In this document: positions 47,646 to 60,700 of the stretch, piece after piece
Numbering within the stretch: position 1 is the first letter of the stretch
How the letters are laid out: each line of letters begins with the position of its first letter
DNA from: Darksidea phi
Lineage: Eukaryota > Ascomycota > Dothideomycetes > Pleosporales > Lentitheciaceae
Reading direction: 5' to 3'
Assembly: GCA_030770425.1 (NCBI GenBank)
Contig: JASJFT010000051.1
Span: forward strand, 124,001 to 188,000
Length of the DNA: 64,000 nt
The notes under the pieces: model-generated
Seen by the model: the letters and a program-made list of their open reading frames with translations, nothing else
Databases searched by the model: none
What the model was told of the DNA's origin: nothing
Position numbers and translations under genes: made by a program

Positions 47646-48741
47646 GCCTCTCCCCTAGAAGCTTAGGCTACTACTCGGCGTAACGTTACGTTAGCTTCTA
47701 GGCTAGCTATATTTTTCGTAATTCTAATTACCTTATTATATTTAATATTTCGATATCTTATATAATAGTATAGGTAGTAACTATATAATAATAATAGCTT
47801 CTAATTTACTAATAATATATATAGATAGTTAAATACGTTAATAATATTAAATTCTTTACCCTCTCTAGCTAGGTATCCCCGTCGTTCTCTATCTCTATAC
47901 TATTATTTATATTATATCTACTATAGATACTAGCTTAATCTTCTATATTATATATTAGCTCCTTTAATAATCTATTAAGAAGTTTAATTTCTTCTTCCTT
48001 AATTATCTTTTCTATATAAGCTTTTCCTCTAGCTAGCGTAGATGGTATAGCTATCTCTAAACGAAATATCTATTCTTATTATATAGAATCTTAGATAGAA
48101 ATATAATATAAATAACTACTAATAGCTATATAAGAATTCTATTATTACTTATTTTCTTAAATATATCTAATATATAGTTAGTTTTATACTAATAATTATT
48201 ATAATTAAGAAGTCTTATTAATAGTACCTCCTATTTATAATACTAGGGATACTCTACTATAATATTAGAAAGGTATAGAGTACTATACTTAAATAGTCTA
48301 TTATATTCTATCTTCTATTAAAGGTCCTTCTAAAGGACTAGATAAATAATTATTAATAAAGATATATAGTTAATAAATATTAATAATAAGTTTAAGAAAG
48401 AGGTAAAGAAGCTAGCTAAGAATAAGAGATAGATATAGTAAGTAGAATACTAGTATTATTATAGGTAATTTTTATACTATAAGAGGTAGTATTAGTATAC
48501 TAACTCTTTATTATTACTATTAGTCTTTTAACTAGACTTTATAGTTTAGTATTATATATTATTTCTCGTCTAATATCTTAATATTCGAAATATTATCTCG
48601 TTAGTATTACTATATATAGCTCTATAGCTCTATTATTATATATAAGATATAGATATAGTATTTTTACTATATATAAACTTCTACTATATTTTATATAAAC
48701 CTTTTAAAGAGACTTCTACTATATAAATCTAAATAAAAAAA
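47646..48741 (+). mobile_element. Full-length copy 1 of a short family with 14-bp target duplications
   Basis: The element begins GCCTCTCCCCTAGAAGCTTA and ends AAATCTAAATAAAAAAA. It is flanked by ATAATTATACGTTA (47632-47645) and ATAATTATATATTA (48742-48755), a 14-bp duplication that differs only by one CpG-to-TpA change. The empty site is visible in the paralogous repeat at 41625-41655 (ATAATCATACGTTG followed directly by GACCG). A 10-bp stem (CCTAGAAGCT / AGCTTCTAGG) occurs at its 5' end, and the 3' end is A-rich. The features suggest target-primed retrotransposition (LINE or SINE type). The internal 0.8 kb has no domain I recognise. Confidence 0.7.
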
Positions 48742-48755
48742 ATAATTATATATTA

Positions 48756-48985
48756 AACTATATCTTAAAGCTATATTATAACTATATAAAAAGTAAATTA
48801 TATTTTAATATTAGAAATATATAAGCTAATTAAATAAGTATTAGAACTTTTTAGTACTAATAAATATAATAAATTTATATAAATCTATATATTAGAATAG
48901 ATATAAGATTAATAACTTAATAATAGTATTATAAATAAGATATTTTATTATATTAAAAAAGAAGACTTTTACTTATACTAATTAT
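48756..48985 (+). repeat. Right copy of the inverted repeat flanking the island
   Basis: Continues the sequence of 47620-47645 after the inserted element, and aligns with the reverse complement of 41390-41625. Shared are CTATATTATAACTATATAAA, AACTTTTTAGTACTAA and AAGATTAATAACTTAATAAT. It is more heavily RIP-mutated than the left copy. Confidence 0.7.
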
Positions 48986-49517
48986 TACTATATTTACTTT
49001 AGTAAAATAGATAAGATTAAAAAAATTAGTATTATACTATTTAAAAGGCTTTAAAGTAAGATTAACTTAAAGAAGATTAAATAGAAAAAAATTATATTAA
49101 GAAGATTAACGAGGATAAGAATAATTTAGATACTATATCTATTAAAAAGATAAATTTTAGCTCTTTTATATAAGAGTAGAATTCTAAAAATATATACTAG
49201 ATAAAATATAAATAAATTAATAAGAAGTTATAATCCTCTAAGCTAAAGTTATATATATAAAATAAACTACTTTAAAGAATTCGTCTAAGGTTTAATAACT
49301 AAGAAGTTTTACTTAGATTTAGTCTATTATAATCCTCTCTCTTTCTTCTCTAAGATAATTAATACTATCTCTTTATATTATATTAGATAATAGTAGTTTT
49401 AGTATAATATATTTGTATATATAACTATAGAGAATAAGATAATAGTAGATTATATTCTAGTATAAACTTAATTAATAGCTTTTAAAGAATATTCTTAGTT
49501 ATATTCTTATTTTAAAT
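48986..49517. other. AT-rich RIP-mutated DNA, not identified
   Basis: No motif recovered. Contains one surviving TpG near 49413. The reading 'KIKQKKIILRRLTRIRII' on the plus strand is Lys/Ile-rich and not informative. Confidence 0.3.
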
Positions 49518-49531
49518 TCTTTTACTTATAT

Positions 49532-50715
49532 TTAATTTAGATTTATATAGTAGAAGTTTATATATAATAGAGATACTATATCTATATCTTATATATAATA
49601 ATAAAGCTATAGAGCTATATATAGTACTATTAATTATAAGATATTAATAAGATAATATTTTAAATATTAAGCTACTAGACGAGAAATAATATATAATACT
49701 AAATTATAGAGCCTAGTTAGAAGACTAATAGTAGTAGTAAGAAGTTAGTATATTAATACTACTACCTACTATCTATAGTATAAAAATTATCTATAATAAT
49801 ACTAGTATTCTATTTATATCTATTTCTTATTCTTAACTAGCTTTCTTATATCTATTTCTTATTCTTAGCTAGCTGTCTTACTATATATTCTTAGTCTTCT
49901 AGTAATAGTAAGAGTAGTAATACTAATATACCCTCTTTCTTAAACTTATTATTAATATCTACTAATTATATATCTTTACTAATAATTATTTATCTAGTTC
50001 TTTAGTAGAATCTTTAGTAAAAGAAATTAAAGTATAATAGTTTATTCGAGTATAGTACTCTAAATCTTTTAAATATTATAGTAGAGTATCTCTAGTACTA
50101 TAGATAGGAGGTATTACTAATAGGACTTCTTAATTATAATAATTATTAGTATAAAACTAACTATATATTAGATATATTTAAGAGAATAAGTAGTAATAGG
50201 ATTCTTATATAGCTATTAGTAGTTATTTATAATATATTCCTATCTAAGATACTATATAATAAGAATAGATATTTTATTAAGAGTAAGCTTATATAAAAAA
50301 GATTATTTAGAAGAAAGAAATTAATCTTCTTAATAGACTATTAAAGAAACTAATATCTAATATAGAAGATAAAGCTAGTATTTATAGTAAATATAATATA
50401 AATAATAATATAGAGATAGATAATAGAAATATCTAGCTAGAGAGATAATAAGTAGAGGACTAAGAAGTAGTCTAGTATAAATTATCTTACTATTATTATT
50501 AGTAAAAGGTTTAGTATTATTAATATATTTAACTATCTATATATATTATTAGTAAATTAAAAGCTATTATTATCCTATAGTTACTACCTATACTATTATA
50601 TAAGATATTAAAATATTAAAATATAATAAGATAATTAGAATTATAAAAAATATAACTAGTCTAGAAGCTAATATAATATTATACTAAGTAGTAACCTAAG
50701 CTTCTAGGAAAGAGA
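49532..50715 (-). mobile_element. Full-length copy 2 of the 14-bp-TSD family (reverse orientation)
   Basis: Reverse complement of the copy at 47646-48741 over its length, ending (in element orientation) AAATCTAAATTAA. It is flanked by identical 14-bp duplications TCTTTTACTTATAT at 49518-49531 and 50716-50729. The terminal stem reads CCTAGAAGCT / AGCTTCTAGA. With copy 1 it forms an inverted pair separated by about 0.8 kb. Confidence 0.75.
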
Positions 50716-50729
50716 TCTTTTACTTATAT

Positions 50730-52385
50730 AATATTATATAAAATTCTTTTTTCTTTATAATTATAATAATATTCTTTATAAGATAAATTTTTTTTTTCTT
50801 ATTCTTATAAAGACTATAAGAGGGTTCTCTTATCTTTTTATTATATAAAGTAATAGTTATCTCTTTTACTTTCTTATTATATAGAATAATAATTATCTTT
50901 AAATAAATATAAATATTATACTCTTCTTCTTATTTTTAAAATATCTTCTTTAACTTCTTTACTTTTACTCTTCTATTAATTTTAATTTACTATATCTACT
51001 TCTACTTTTTATCTTTCTTATTTTCTATTATTATACTATCTATTTTTATCTAGCTATATTTTTACTATAAATTTTACTTTAAGCTTTTAAGAAGTATTTA
51101 ACTAAAGACTTTTATATTCTATAATATTAATTCTTTATATATCTTATTAGTATTTTTTTTTTAAAAATATAAGGAATTAAGGAATTCCTAAGAAGTAACT
51201 TTTAATAGGTTATTTCCTATTTAGGTTTAGCCTATATTACTAAGCTATTATTATAGCTAGATTTTATAGGTTATTCCGAGTAAAATAGTATATAGCTTAT
51301 TAAATTTAGACTAATATTAAGCTAGATATTAGAGGATAAAGTTATTAGTAATCGGTTTAATTCTAGAATCTTCTAGTACTTTCTAGATTAGATTTAATTA
51401 CTAATAAGTATTAGAAATACATAATTTTTAATACTTATATAATACTTACTAAGCTATTCTAGAATATTCTATTTTTAATTAAGATTAGTAATAGATTTCT
51501 TAGCTAGAAGTATATAAGAAGGATTTTATTCGCTAGTAAATAGTTTATTCTATAATCTAATTACTAAAAAATTTAATATAAATATACTATTATATATATT
51601 ATCTTATTATCTTTTTATCTTATTTAGTTATACTTTTACTCTTTTAAATACTATTTATAATATTCTATTTAATTCTATTATAAATAGAAAGAAAGTATAA
51701 GAATACTAGCTCTATACTACTAGACTAACTAATAAACTAGTAAAAGAAATATACTTAGTATTAGAGTTAGTACTAAGAATAGTATAGAATAATAGATATA
51801 CTAATATAAAGGTATTATAGAATAGACTTACTTAGTCTACTAGACTAAGTAAGGTATATAATTAATATTAGTATAATAAAAAGCTAGACTTAATAAGCTA
51901 CCCTTTACTTATTTAGTTAATTCTCTTTCTTTATACTAAGATTTTATAAACTCTACTTTTATAAAAAGTATTTTTATAATTAAAAGTTATATTATTTCTT
52001 TATATAAATTAGTAGTCTTTATTATTTATAACTATTATTAAGACTTTACTAAAAAAGAGTAATTTATTAAATATCTTTAAGATATTTTTATTATTATACT
52101 ATATATAAATTATAGTAGTTTTAAGAATATATTAATACTTTTAAATATTTTTAAAATTAAGTAGATTTTCTATTTAGTAGTTATTATTATTATTTAATTT
52201 TAGTTTTTAAACTTATTAGTTATTAAACTTAAAGTATTACTAATATATATTATTAACTAGTTATATATTAAGATTATTATATTTACTAAATAAATAAATA
52301 CTAAAATAAATACTCTTCTTTAAGTAAATAGTATAAAAAGATATACTAATAGCTTTAAATAAATATTATATAGTATAATTAATCT
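50730..52385. other. AT-rich RIP-mutated DNA, not identified
   Basis: No protein motif recovered. It may contain the 5' LTR and leader of Gypsy F, but I found no LTR pair because the 3' end of that element lies outside the window. Confidence 0.35.
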
Positions 52386-52738
52386 TCTCCTCTAAAAGCT
52401 TAGACTACTACTTAGTATAGAAGTTATATTAACTTCTAAACTAGTTATATTTTTTATAATTCTAATTATCTTATTATATTTTAATATTTCGATATCTTAC
52501 GTAATAGATAGTTAAATATATCGATAATATTAAACCTTCTATCTTTTATAATATCGTTTATATTATATCTACTATAGATACTAGCTCTATCTTTTATATT
52601 AAATATTAGTTCCTTTAATAGTCTACTAAGAAGGTTAATTTCTTTCTCTTAAATAATCTTCTTTATATAAGCTTATTCTCTAGTCTATATAGATAGTATA
52701 GCTATCTTTTAATAAAATACCTATTCTTATTATATATA
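52386..52738 (+). mobile_element. Partial copy of the 14-bp-TSD family, 5' portion
   Basis: Aligns with 47646-48095: CTCTAAAAGCTTAGACTACT, AATTCTAATTATCTTATTAT, AATATTTCGATATCTTACGT, then TATCTACTATAGATACTAGC and CCTATTCTTATTATATA. It has a ~50-bp internal deletion relative to copy 1 and lacks the 3' part. The terminal stem is broken by mutation. No target duplication was seen. Confidence 0.6.
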
Positions 52739-53299
52739 ATAGACTAGGTTTAAAGTAAAACTTCTTATTATAAAGACTTTAAGATTCTTCTTTAGAGTAG
52801 TCTACTATAGAGTAGACTATTCCTCTATATAAAATTCTTATTTAGAGTTTTTATAACTTTTTATTAATTTATTTATATTCTATCTAGTATATACCCTTAG
52901 AATTCTATCTCTTATATTAAATTAATTATCCCTTTAGACTTTATTAGATCGTAAGATTTATAAATATTAATAAAGAAGATTACTAATAATATTATAACGA
53001 CTCCGTACTTATCCTTTATATAGTATAATAAGTATAGGATTATTCTTAATAATAGATCTAGATAATATTCTAGTATTAGAACTTATTAGTATAGTTTAAA
53101 TGTAGCTAGCTAAGAAACGAGATAATATATAGAGCTAGTACTTCTAAACTATTTATAGAAAAGAGACTTTATAGAAGAAGAGATTTAAACTAAATTAAAT
53201 TAGTATAAAATAATTCTCTAATATAACTCTATATAAAATACTTATTATTATAAAAAATATAAATAAATATATAAATATTCTTAAAGCTATTTATATATT

Positions 53300-56200
53300 T
53301 ATATCCTCTATATTTTTTAGTACTAATACTAGTAGAACTATATATTCCTCTTTACTAAGAATATTTTCTTCTCTCTTCTTAGTAACTAGTACTCTAATAA
53401 ACCCTATAATACCTTAGAATAAGAAAAGAATTAAGATTCTTAACTCTAAATACTTTAAAGAAAATAGATATAATTAGAAATAGTTTAAAATATAGATAGA
53501 TTATAAGCTATTAAATAATAACCTAAAGAAAGAATATAAAGTAGACTATATTTTTAGCTAGTTAAAGAAAATTACTTTAGATATAGATATATTATAGATA
53601 GACTAGAATTCTAATAGAATAGTAGAACTATTCTAGAAATTCCTAGACGACTAGTTTTCTAATCCCTTTATTAATAAAAGGACTAGGAATAAACTTTAGA
53701 TCTTTTAATAGAAAAAGATATTCTTATATATATTTAACTTAGAGTTTATATAACTAGTTAATAATATTAAAAAAATAGATAACTATAGTAGCTTAAAGAG
53801 TATCTACTTATAAGTATTATATCTAGACCTCTACGACTATATAATTATAGTAGAAGTATTCTAAATATAGACTATTAACAAATTTATAAATTAAATAGTA
53901 ATAATAAAAGAAAATATCTTCTAAAGTAAAATTAACTAATTAATTTATATAACTTAATATTATAAAGATATAATAAAGTAGAAATTTATTAAATTATATC
54001 TAAGATATATAAGATTCTTAAGTCTAGAATAAAAATAAAAGAAGAAAAAGATATATTAGATCTCTATAAAAGTAATAAAGTAAAAAAAGAAAAATAGAAA
54101 CTATTTTAGATATAATAAAAGTAGTTATTTTATAAAAGAATACTAGCTTACTTTAATAACTTCTTTATCCTTTATAAAGACTAAATATATAATATTCTAG
54201 TTATTTTTAATAGAAGAGAAGTACCTTATAAAAAAAGAATAGAAAAATTAAAGTCTTCTAACTAAAATTATTATTAAAAGAAAGGACTAGAAGACTTAGA
54301 TCTAAAGAAGATAATAAAGAACTTTATTAAATTTAAAAGGAAGTAGCTAAATAGTAATTTAATTATAGTATATTTATTTATAAATAAAATCTTATTTATA
54401 TTTACTATAATTAACTTAAATTACTTTATATTTAATTTTATATCCTTAACTTTTATTTAAAATAGTAATCTAAGAAGTATAAAATTATTATAAAGTAAAT
54501 CTATTATTAGTATAAATAGGAAACTATTCTATATATAAAGAATAGTATAACTAGAAATAGATATTAAAGGATATACTAAATAGATATAACTATATATATT
54601 AAATAAAAATAATAAATATAATATAATTCTAGAAAGATTATAAATTAATAAGAATAAAGTAATCTTAGTCTTTATAAAAAAATTAATCTATCTATACTTA
54701 ACTAAAATTAGAATAAAAAGTAAAGAAAAAAGAAAACTAATTAAAGAATTCTATACTATAAAAGCCTTTACCTTTATAATATTAGTATAGAGAGTAAAAA
54801 AATAAAAAGATATTTTATATACTTTTATAACGTTTATAGTAAATATATAAAAGATCTTTATTTTAAAAAAAAAACTAGATTTAAAAAAACTTCTTTTAAA
54901 CTTTATAAAGAATTTATACTAAGTCTTTTTATAAAAAAAAGTAAATAAGTTATTATTATATTAAAAAAGTAGTATAAACTATATAATAGAGCTTATAAAA
55001 AAAGATAGTAAAATATTAAAGATCTTATAAAGACTATTATATAGTATATTAAAGAAAGAACTTCTTATTTTATAAAAGAAATTAATTTTTTATTTAAATA
55101 AGAGATTTATTTATATAAGTAGATCTAATATAACTACTTTTATACTCTTTATAAAGAAGTTTAAAGAAGATCTTTAATTTTATATAGACTATTATATACT
55201 TAATATAATTATATAAAAGAACTATTACCTACTTCTTCTTATTAAGAAAACTCTTAAATAAATTAGTAAGATTAAATAGTTTACTAAATTAGATATAATC
55301 TAAACCTTTTATAAGATTTAAATTATAAAAAAAAAAAAAAGTAAAAAATTATTTTTTAAATATATTTTAGTCTTTATAAGTAGTTAATTACTCTATTTAG
55401 ATTAGTAAATATATCTAATATCTTCTAAAGATATATTAACTATATACTCTATAAGTTTATTAATAACTTTTACTTTATATTTATTAATAATATTTTTATT
55501 TATTCTTTAATAATAAAAAGAATTATAAGAATAAAATCTAGAAGATAATTAAGAAACTAGATACTATAAACCTCTATTTAAATATTAAAAAGAATAAGTT
55601 TAGTATAAAAAAGATCTAATATCTTAGATATATTATTAAAGTAAAGAAGAAAATTAGTATAAATTTAAAAAAGATTAAGATTATATAAGAATAGATTATA
55701 TTCTTATTAGTAACCCCTCCCCTAGGAGCTTGGGCTACTACTCGGCGTAACGTTACGTTAGCTCCTAGGCTAGCTGTATTTTTCGTAATTCTAATTACCT
55801 TATTATATTTTAATGTTTTAATATCTTACGTAATAGTATTTCTCGTCTAGCGCCTTAATATTCGAAATATTACCTCGTCGCTTATAATCGATAGTACTAT
55901 ATATAGCTCTATAGCTCTATTATCGTATATAAGGTATAGGTATAGTACCTCTACTATATATAAACTCCTACTATATTTCGTACGAACCTTCTAAAGAGAC
56001 TCCTACTATATAAATCCAAATTAAAATTCTTATTAGTAAAAGAAGTCTAAAGTTTTATTAGATTTATTAACTTTTATTAATAGTTTATTAAGAACTTTTT
56101 AGAGATTATAGCTTTACTTATTAAATTAACTATTAAGAATATAAAATTTATATAAAGAAGATAATAATAAAAAAAATTTAAAATTCTAAAGAGTATATTT

Positions 56201-57449
56201 TTTATAGAGCTAATTTTAGTCTACTTTAACCTAGAATTAGAAATAATTTTAGAAGCTAATATCTCTAACTAGACTATTAAAGAAACTCTCTCTTAGATTA
56301 AAAAGAATAAAATAATAAGAACTATAATATACTTTTTAATAAAGAACTTATTAATAAAGAGTAACTATACTATTTATAATAATAAATTACTTATAGTTAT
56401 TAAGTATATAAAAGAGTAAAATAATAAGTTCTAAGTAGTCCTCTATATTAAAGTAATAATAGATTATAAAAATTTAAAGTACTTTATTATAATTAGATAA
56501 CTAAGTAAGAGATATATTTATTAATTAAATATTTTAAGTCGAATTAATATAACTCTAAAATACTATCTAAAGATTATTAATATTTAGACGAATATATTAT
56601 TTTAAAGAAAATAAGATATTTTATAAAATAGTTTAGATAAAATAATAAAGTTATAGTACTTTTAATTATTATAATCTATTAGACTAAGTTATCTAGAAGA
56701 ATATCTAGCTAATTTATAAATATTATTAGTTTTAATAATAAGGGTACTTCCTATAAAACCCTTCTAGTAAGAGATAGTCCTTTCTTTAACTTTTATTATA
56801 TCTCTTAACTTAAAAGTCTTATAAAGTTTAGTAGTTAACGAAGATAAGATATATTAAGAAATCTAGATAGTAATCTATATAGGAGTATAGAAATTCCTCT
56901 TTTATCTTAATCTAAAAGTCTTTCTAAGTAAATATAGCTTAGATAATAAAGAATATATAATCTTCTAAAGTAAAAAGTAGATACTAAACTTAGAACTACT
57001 ATATATATATTTAATCTCTATAGTCTATAATAAACTAATAATTAGATATTTTAGATATAAGTCTATATATAGAATTCTTATTTATAACTTCTTCTAACTA
57101 GAGATATTTACTACTATTTAAATATATATTTAAAACTATAATATATATAACTAGATAAAATCTTAAAGAAAATTAAAGTAAGGATTACTATATCTTCTTT
57201 TCTTACTAGACTAGATTTAGAAGAAGATTTTAATAGATTTTATTATAGATCTTCTAAAGAATAAAGAATATTATAACCTTATAATAGTTATAAACTAGTT
57301 TAGTAAGGATATTATTCTTATTCCCCTATTAAATATTAGAGTAGAGACTATAGTAAAAGCCTTTATTAAGAATATAGTTACTTACTACTAGCTTTTAGAT
57401 ATAATAATATTAAACTAGAGTAGTTAATTTATAAAAGACTTCTAAATAT
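53300..57449 (+). mobile_element. Gypsy F, 5' part (gag to integrase), interrupted by a short insertion
   Basis: Plus strand. A gag region (about 53.4-54.15 kb) ends with a CCHC zinc knuckle fossil at 54102-54143, all four ligands reading Tyr. The reverse transcriptase follows; its end (NLYLNIKKNKFSIKKIQYLR, then IKIIQEQII) reaches 55700. The frame continues, after a 312-bp insertion, as FIRFINFYQQFIKNFLEIIA, and RNase H-type YNNKLLIVIKYIKE at about 56.35 kb. Integrase signs include FIIDLLKN, VINQFSKDIILIP and SSQFIKDF near 57.2-57.44 kb, where Copia B cuts it. The 5' LTR was not found. Confidence 0.75.
55714..56025 (+). mobile_element. Short (312-bp) copy 3 of the 14-bp-TSD family, least mutated
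   Basis: Flanked by identical 14-bp duplications ATTCTTATTAGTAA (55700-55713 and 56026-56039), lying inside the Gypsy F polyprotein between reverse transcriptase and the LGFANFY-type motif. Compared with copy 1 it lacks about 780 internal bases but has the same ends: CCCCTCCCCTAGGAGC at the left, TAAATCCAAATTAAA at the right. It keeps several CpA/TpG sites and high GC at its 5' end. A perfect 10-bp stem is formed by 55721-55730 and 55760-55769. Its length is below the size usually needed for RIP, which would explain its better state. Confidence 0.8.
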
Positions 57450-57454
57450 ATTTA

Positions 57455-57705
57455 TATAAGTAGCTAAGCGCTATATATTATATAACTATTCTATTTATAT
57501 AATAATTTATACTAATTTACTATAACTATATACTAAACTTATAGTAACTATATAATAGTAATCTATAATAACTATACTATAACTTATAGTATAATTATAT
57601 TAGTTATCTAACCTAGTATAACTAGTATATATACCCTTTTACTCGCGCTCTAACTAGATAGTTAGATAATTTAATATATTTATTCTATACTTCTATCTAC
57701 TTATA
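57455..57705 (+). repeat. Copia B 5' LTR
   Basis: 251 bp, TATAAG...CTTATA, preceded by the target duplication ATTTA. Confidence 0.85.
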
Positions 57706-60700
57706 GTTATAAGCCCGGTTTAATCTATTTATATTATACGATCTATTTTATCCTTCTTTATATAACGAAATAATAACCTTATTACCTACTATATCTAAAG
57801 CTAGATTAGCTACTATTCTCTAAGGCCTATATAATTAGAATCTATAAATCTATACTATATAAAGACTAGCTAAGATAGCTAATATATAGGACTATATCGA
57901 TTCTAAAGCTAAAGTTATTATAGAATTAAATAAGCTCGAATACCCTATCGATTCTACGCTACCTATTAATAAGAATAGATTACTAGTAACTAAACCTAGC
58001 TTAATAGCTCTTACTTAGTATAATAAGGACCTAAGTATCTACTATATAGAGCTAAAAGAATACTATAGAACTAAGGATAAGCTTAGTTAAATTAAAGTCT
58101 ATATAGCTAATACGCTAGTTAAAGACCTTATCTATTAGATTAAGGATTAGGAATTGTTATACGATTAGCTTAAGATTCTAAAATAGCTATTCGTCTTATT
58201 ATTAGCTAATATAGAATATAAGATTTAAAAAGTATATAATTTAGCTAAAATACTATATATACGTAGAGAGAATCTTAAAGAATAAAGTATAATCTTCCTA
58301 ATAGTCTATAATCGAGCTACGTAGCTTAATCTCCTAGAGGTATTAGGATATTAGCTATATAAGAATCTAATATAAGCTATTAAATAAATTAATTTAGGCT
58401 ATATAGCTACTATAGCTATTATAGTATTTAATATAAAAGCTAGCTTAAATAGTTTAATTAACTCTATACTACCTAATCTACTAGCTAGCTATTTACGCTA
58501 TTACTAAATAATATAAATAATAAAACTAAATATTAGTAATAATATATTCGTAGTTATACTAAATTAAGAATAGTCTTTATATAATAAGAAGAGATTATAA
58601 AATAATAAGTTATTAAAGTTATTAAAACTATATCTATATAGAGATCTATATTACTAGAAATAATACTAGTATATTAATATCTTATTATATAAGAGAGAAT
58701 TTATAAAGAATCTTAAAAAGATTAAGAAAATAGTTAAATTTAAAGCTAAGAATAAGAAGAGTATTCTAACTAAAATATAAGAAAAGAATTAATACTTTAA
58801 ATAATAAAAGTAGACTAGTTAAAATAGTAATATAACTAATATAATAGAAATTAATATAGGTAATAATCTACTATAGTATAAATATAAAGTTTATACTATA
58901 TTCTTAGTAGTATATAATACCTTAATAGCTAATAATATCTATCTACTTCTTTATTCCTAGATATTAGATCTAGATATAGATATTTATATCTATAATAACC
59001 CTATTAAGTTCTAATAAAAAGTTCTAATCTTATTTAACGATATTATTCTAGTTAGAGATTTAGAAATAGCTATTTAGACCTAAGAAAATATATAGATATC
59101 CCTATTAACGTCTTAGGACTTAAAAAAGACGATACTTAAATAAGTAGTCCTAATCCTTAGCTTTTTTACTAGTCTAGTATTACTATTATAACTATTCTTA
59201 TTAAATATCTATTTCAACTTAGGGAAAAACGTTCTATATTAATTAGGGTCTTAATCTTAGAATATTATAAAGCTTATTAAAGTTAGAGAATACTAGCTTA
59301 TAGTCTATTATATTAAGTCTTTATAATCTACTTAGTATATAATATTTACTATTAATTAGTACTAACTATAGATCTTAGCTTTACTACTTTAATCTAGATT
59401 ACTAAGTAAGCTATAACTTTACCTACTTATAGATTACTTAAATAGTAATATAATTAATTAGTTAATTAGTAATATTTTAGACCTTTATATAGATAATAAT
59501 ATAATAGCTTTTAAGATAATATACTATAAGAAGTACCTTTAGAATAAAGCTTATTAGATTATTTCTTATTAATTTAACTATAAACTAGGTACTAGTCGAC
59601 TATTTAAAATTATAACTATCGATCTAATTAAGCTTAATATACTAGTCTATAATAATTATTAATATATATTCTATATATTTAATTTATTCTTAAAACTATA
59701 TATAGTCTATATAATAGCTAAATATAATAAGTCTACTCTTTAAATAATACTTAGGTAGTTAGATAGAATAATTAAATAAGAATTTAATATAACTATTACC
59801 TTTTTAATAGCTAATAATAAGTAAGGTTATAGTCTATTAGATAATTTAACTTAAACCTACTACTTATAAAAAGGAATTAAATTATAGATATAAGCCCTAT
59901 ATACTATTAAGTAGAATAGCTTAATTAAGTACTTAGGTAAAAGTTTAATTAAAAGAAGTTATTTAATAAAAATTATAGTAAATCTCCTACTAGCTCTTAG
60001 TCCTAAGATTTATAGAATAGTAGTCTATCTACTTAATTAAATACCTATATAATTACTAAACTAGAAGATACTATTTAAAATTATATATTAAAAGAAACTA
60101 TTATTAACTTATCTATATATTTATAGTTATAGAGTTTATATACTATATAAGTAGATACTTAGAAATAATAAGCTTAATCTATAAGTATTAGTAGAATATT
60201 TAGTTAATTATAACTTATTAAATATCTATAGAATCTAGATACTAAAGATAAGAAGTAAAGCTTATAATAGTAAAGTAATTTATATAAGAGATATTATATT
60301 TTAAGAGAATCTATTTTATTAATCTTAAGATAATTTAAATTTTCTTCTTTAAGACTTTAAGCTAAAGTAATTTACTTATAAATATTACTTATCTATATTA
60401 AATAGTAAGAATACTTTCTTAAAAGTCTTATTAAAAAATAAATATATAACTCTTATAGAAGCTATAGAATCTATTACTTAAGCTTCTACTTAGACTACTA
60501 TTTATACTACTACTTAAGCTACTACTTAGAAACCTATATTAAATTAGCTTCTAATACTAAATCTATTAGTTATAAAAATAGCTTTATCTAAGCTATTATT
60601 ATAACTATTAAATTAATACTTAAAGTATAAGTATAGAATTATACCTAATTTAAATTATATAGAGTATTAAAAGCTAATAGATATTAACCTCTATTAATAT

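Noticed and set aside
47646..50715. Copies 1 and 2 as terminal inverted repeats of one DNA transposon
   Set aside because: They are inverted relative to each other, but each has its own distinct 14-bp duplication, which shows two independent insertions.
57706..57725. Primer binding site for a specific tRNA in Copia B
   Set aside because: GTTATAAGCCCGGTTTAATC is shared with Copia A but resembles a T-arm as much as its complement; no tRNA can be assigned after RIP.
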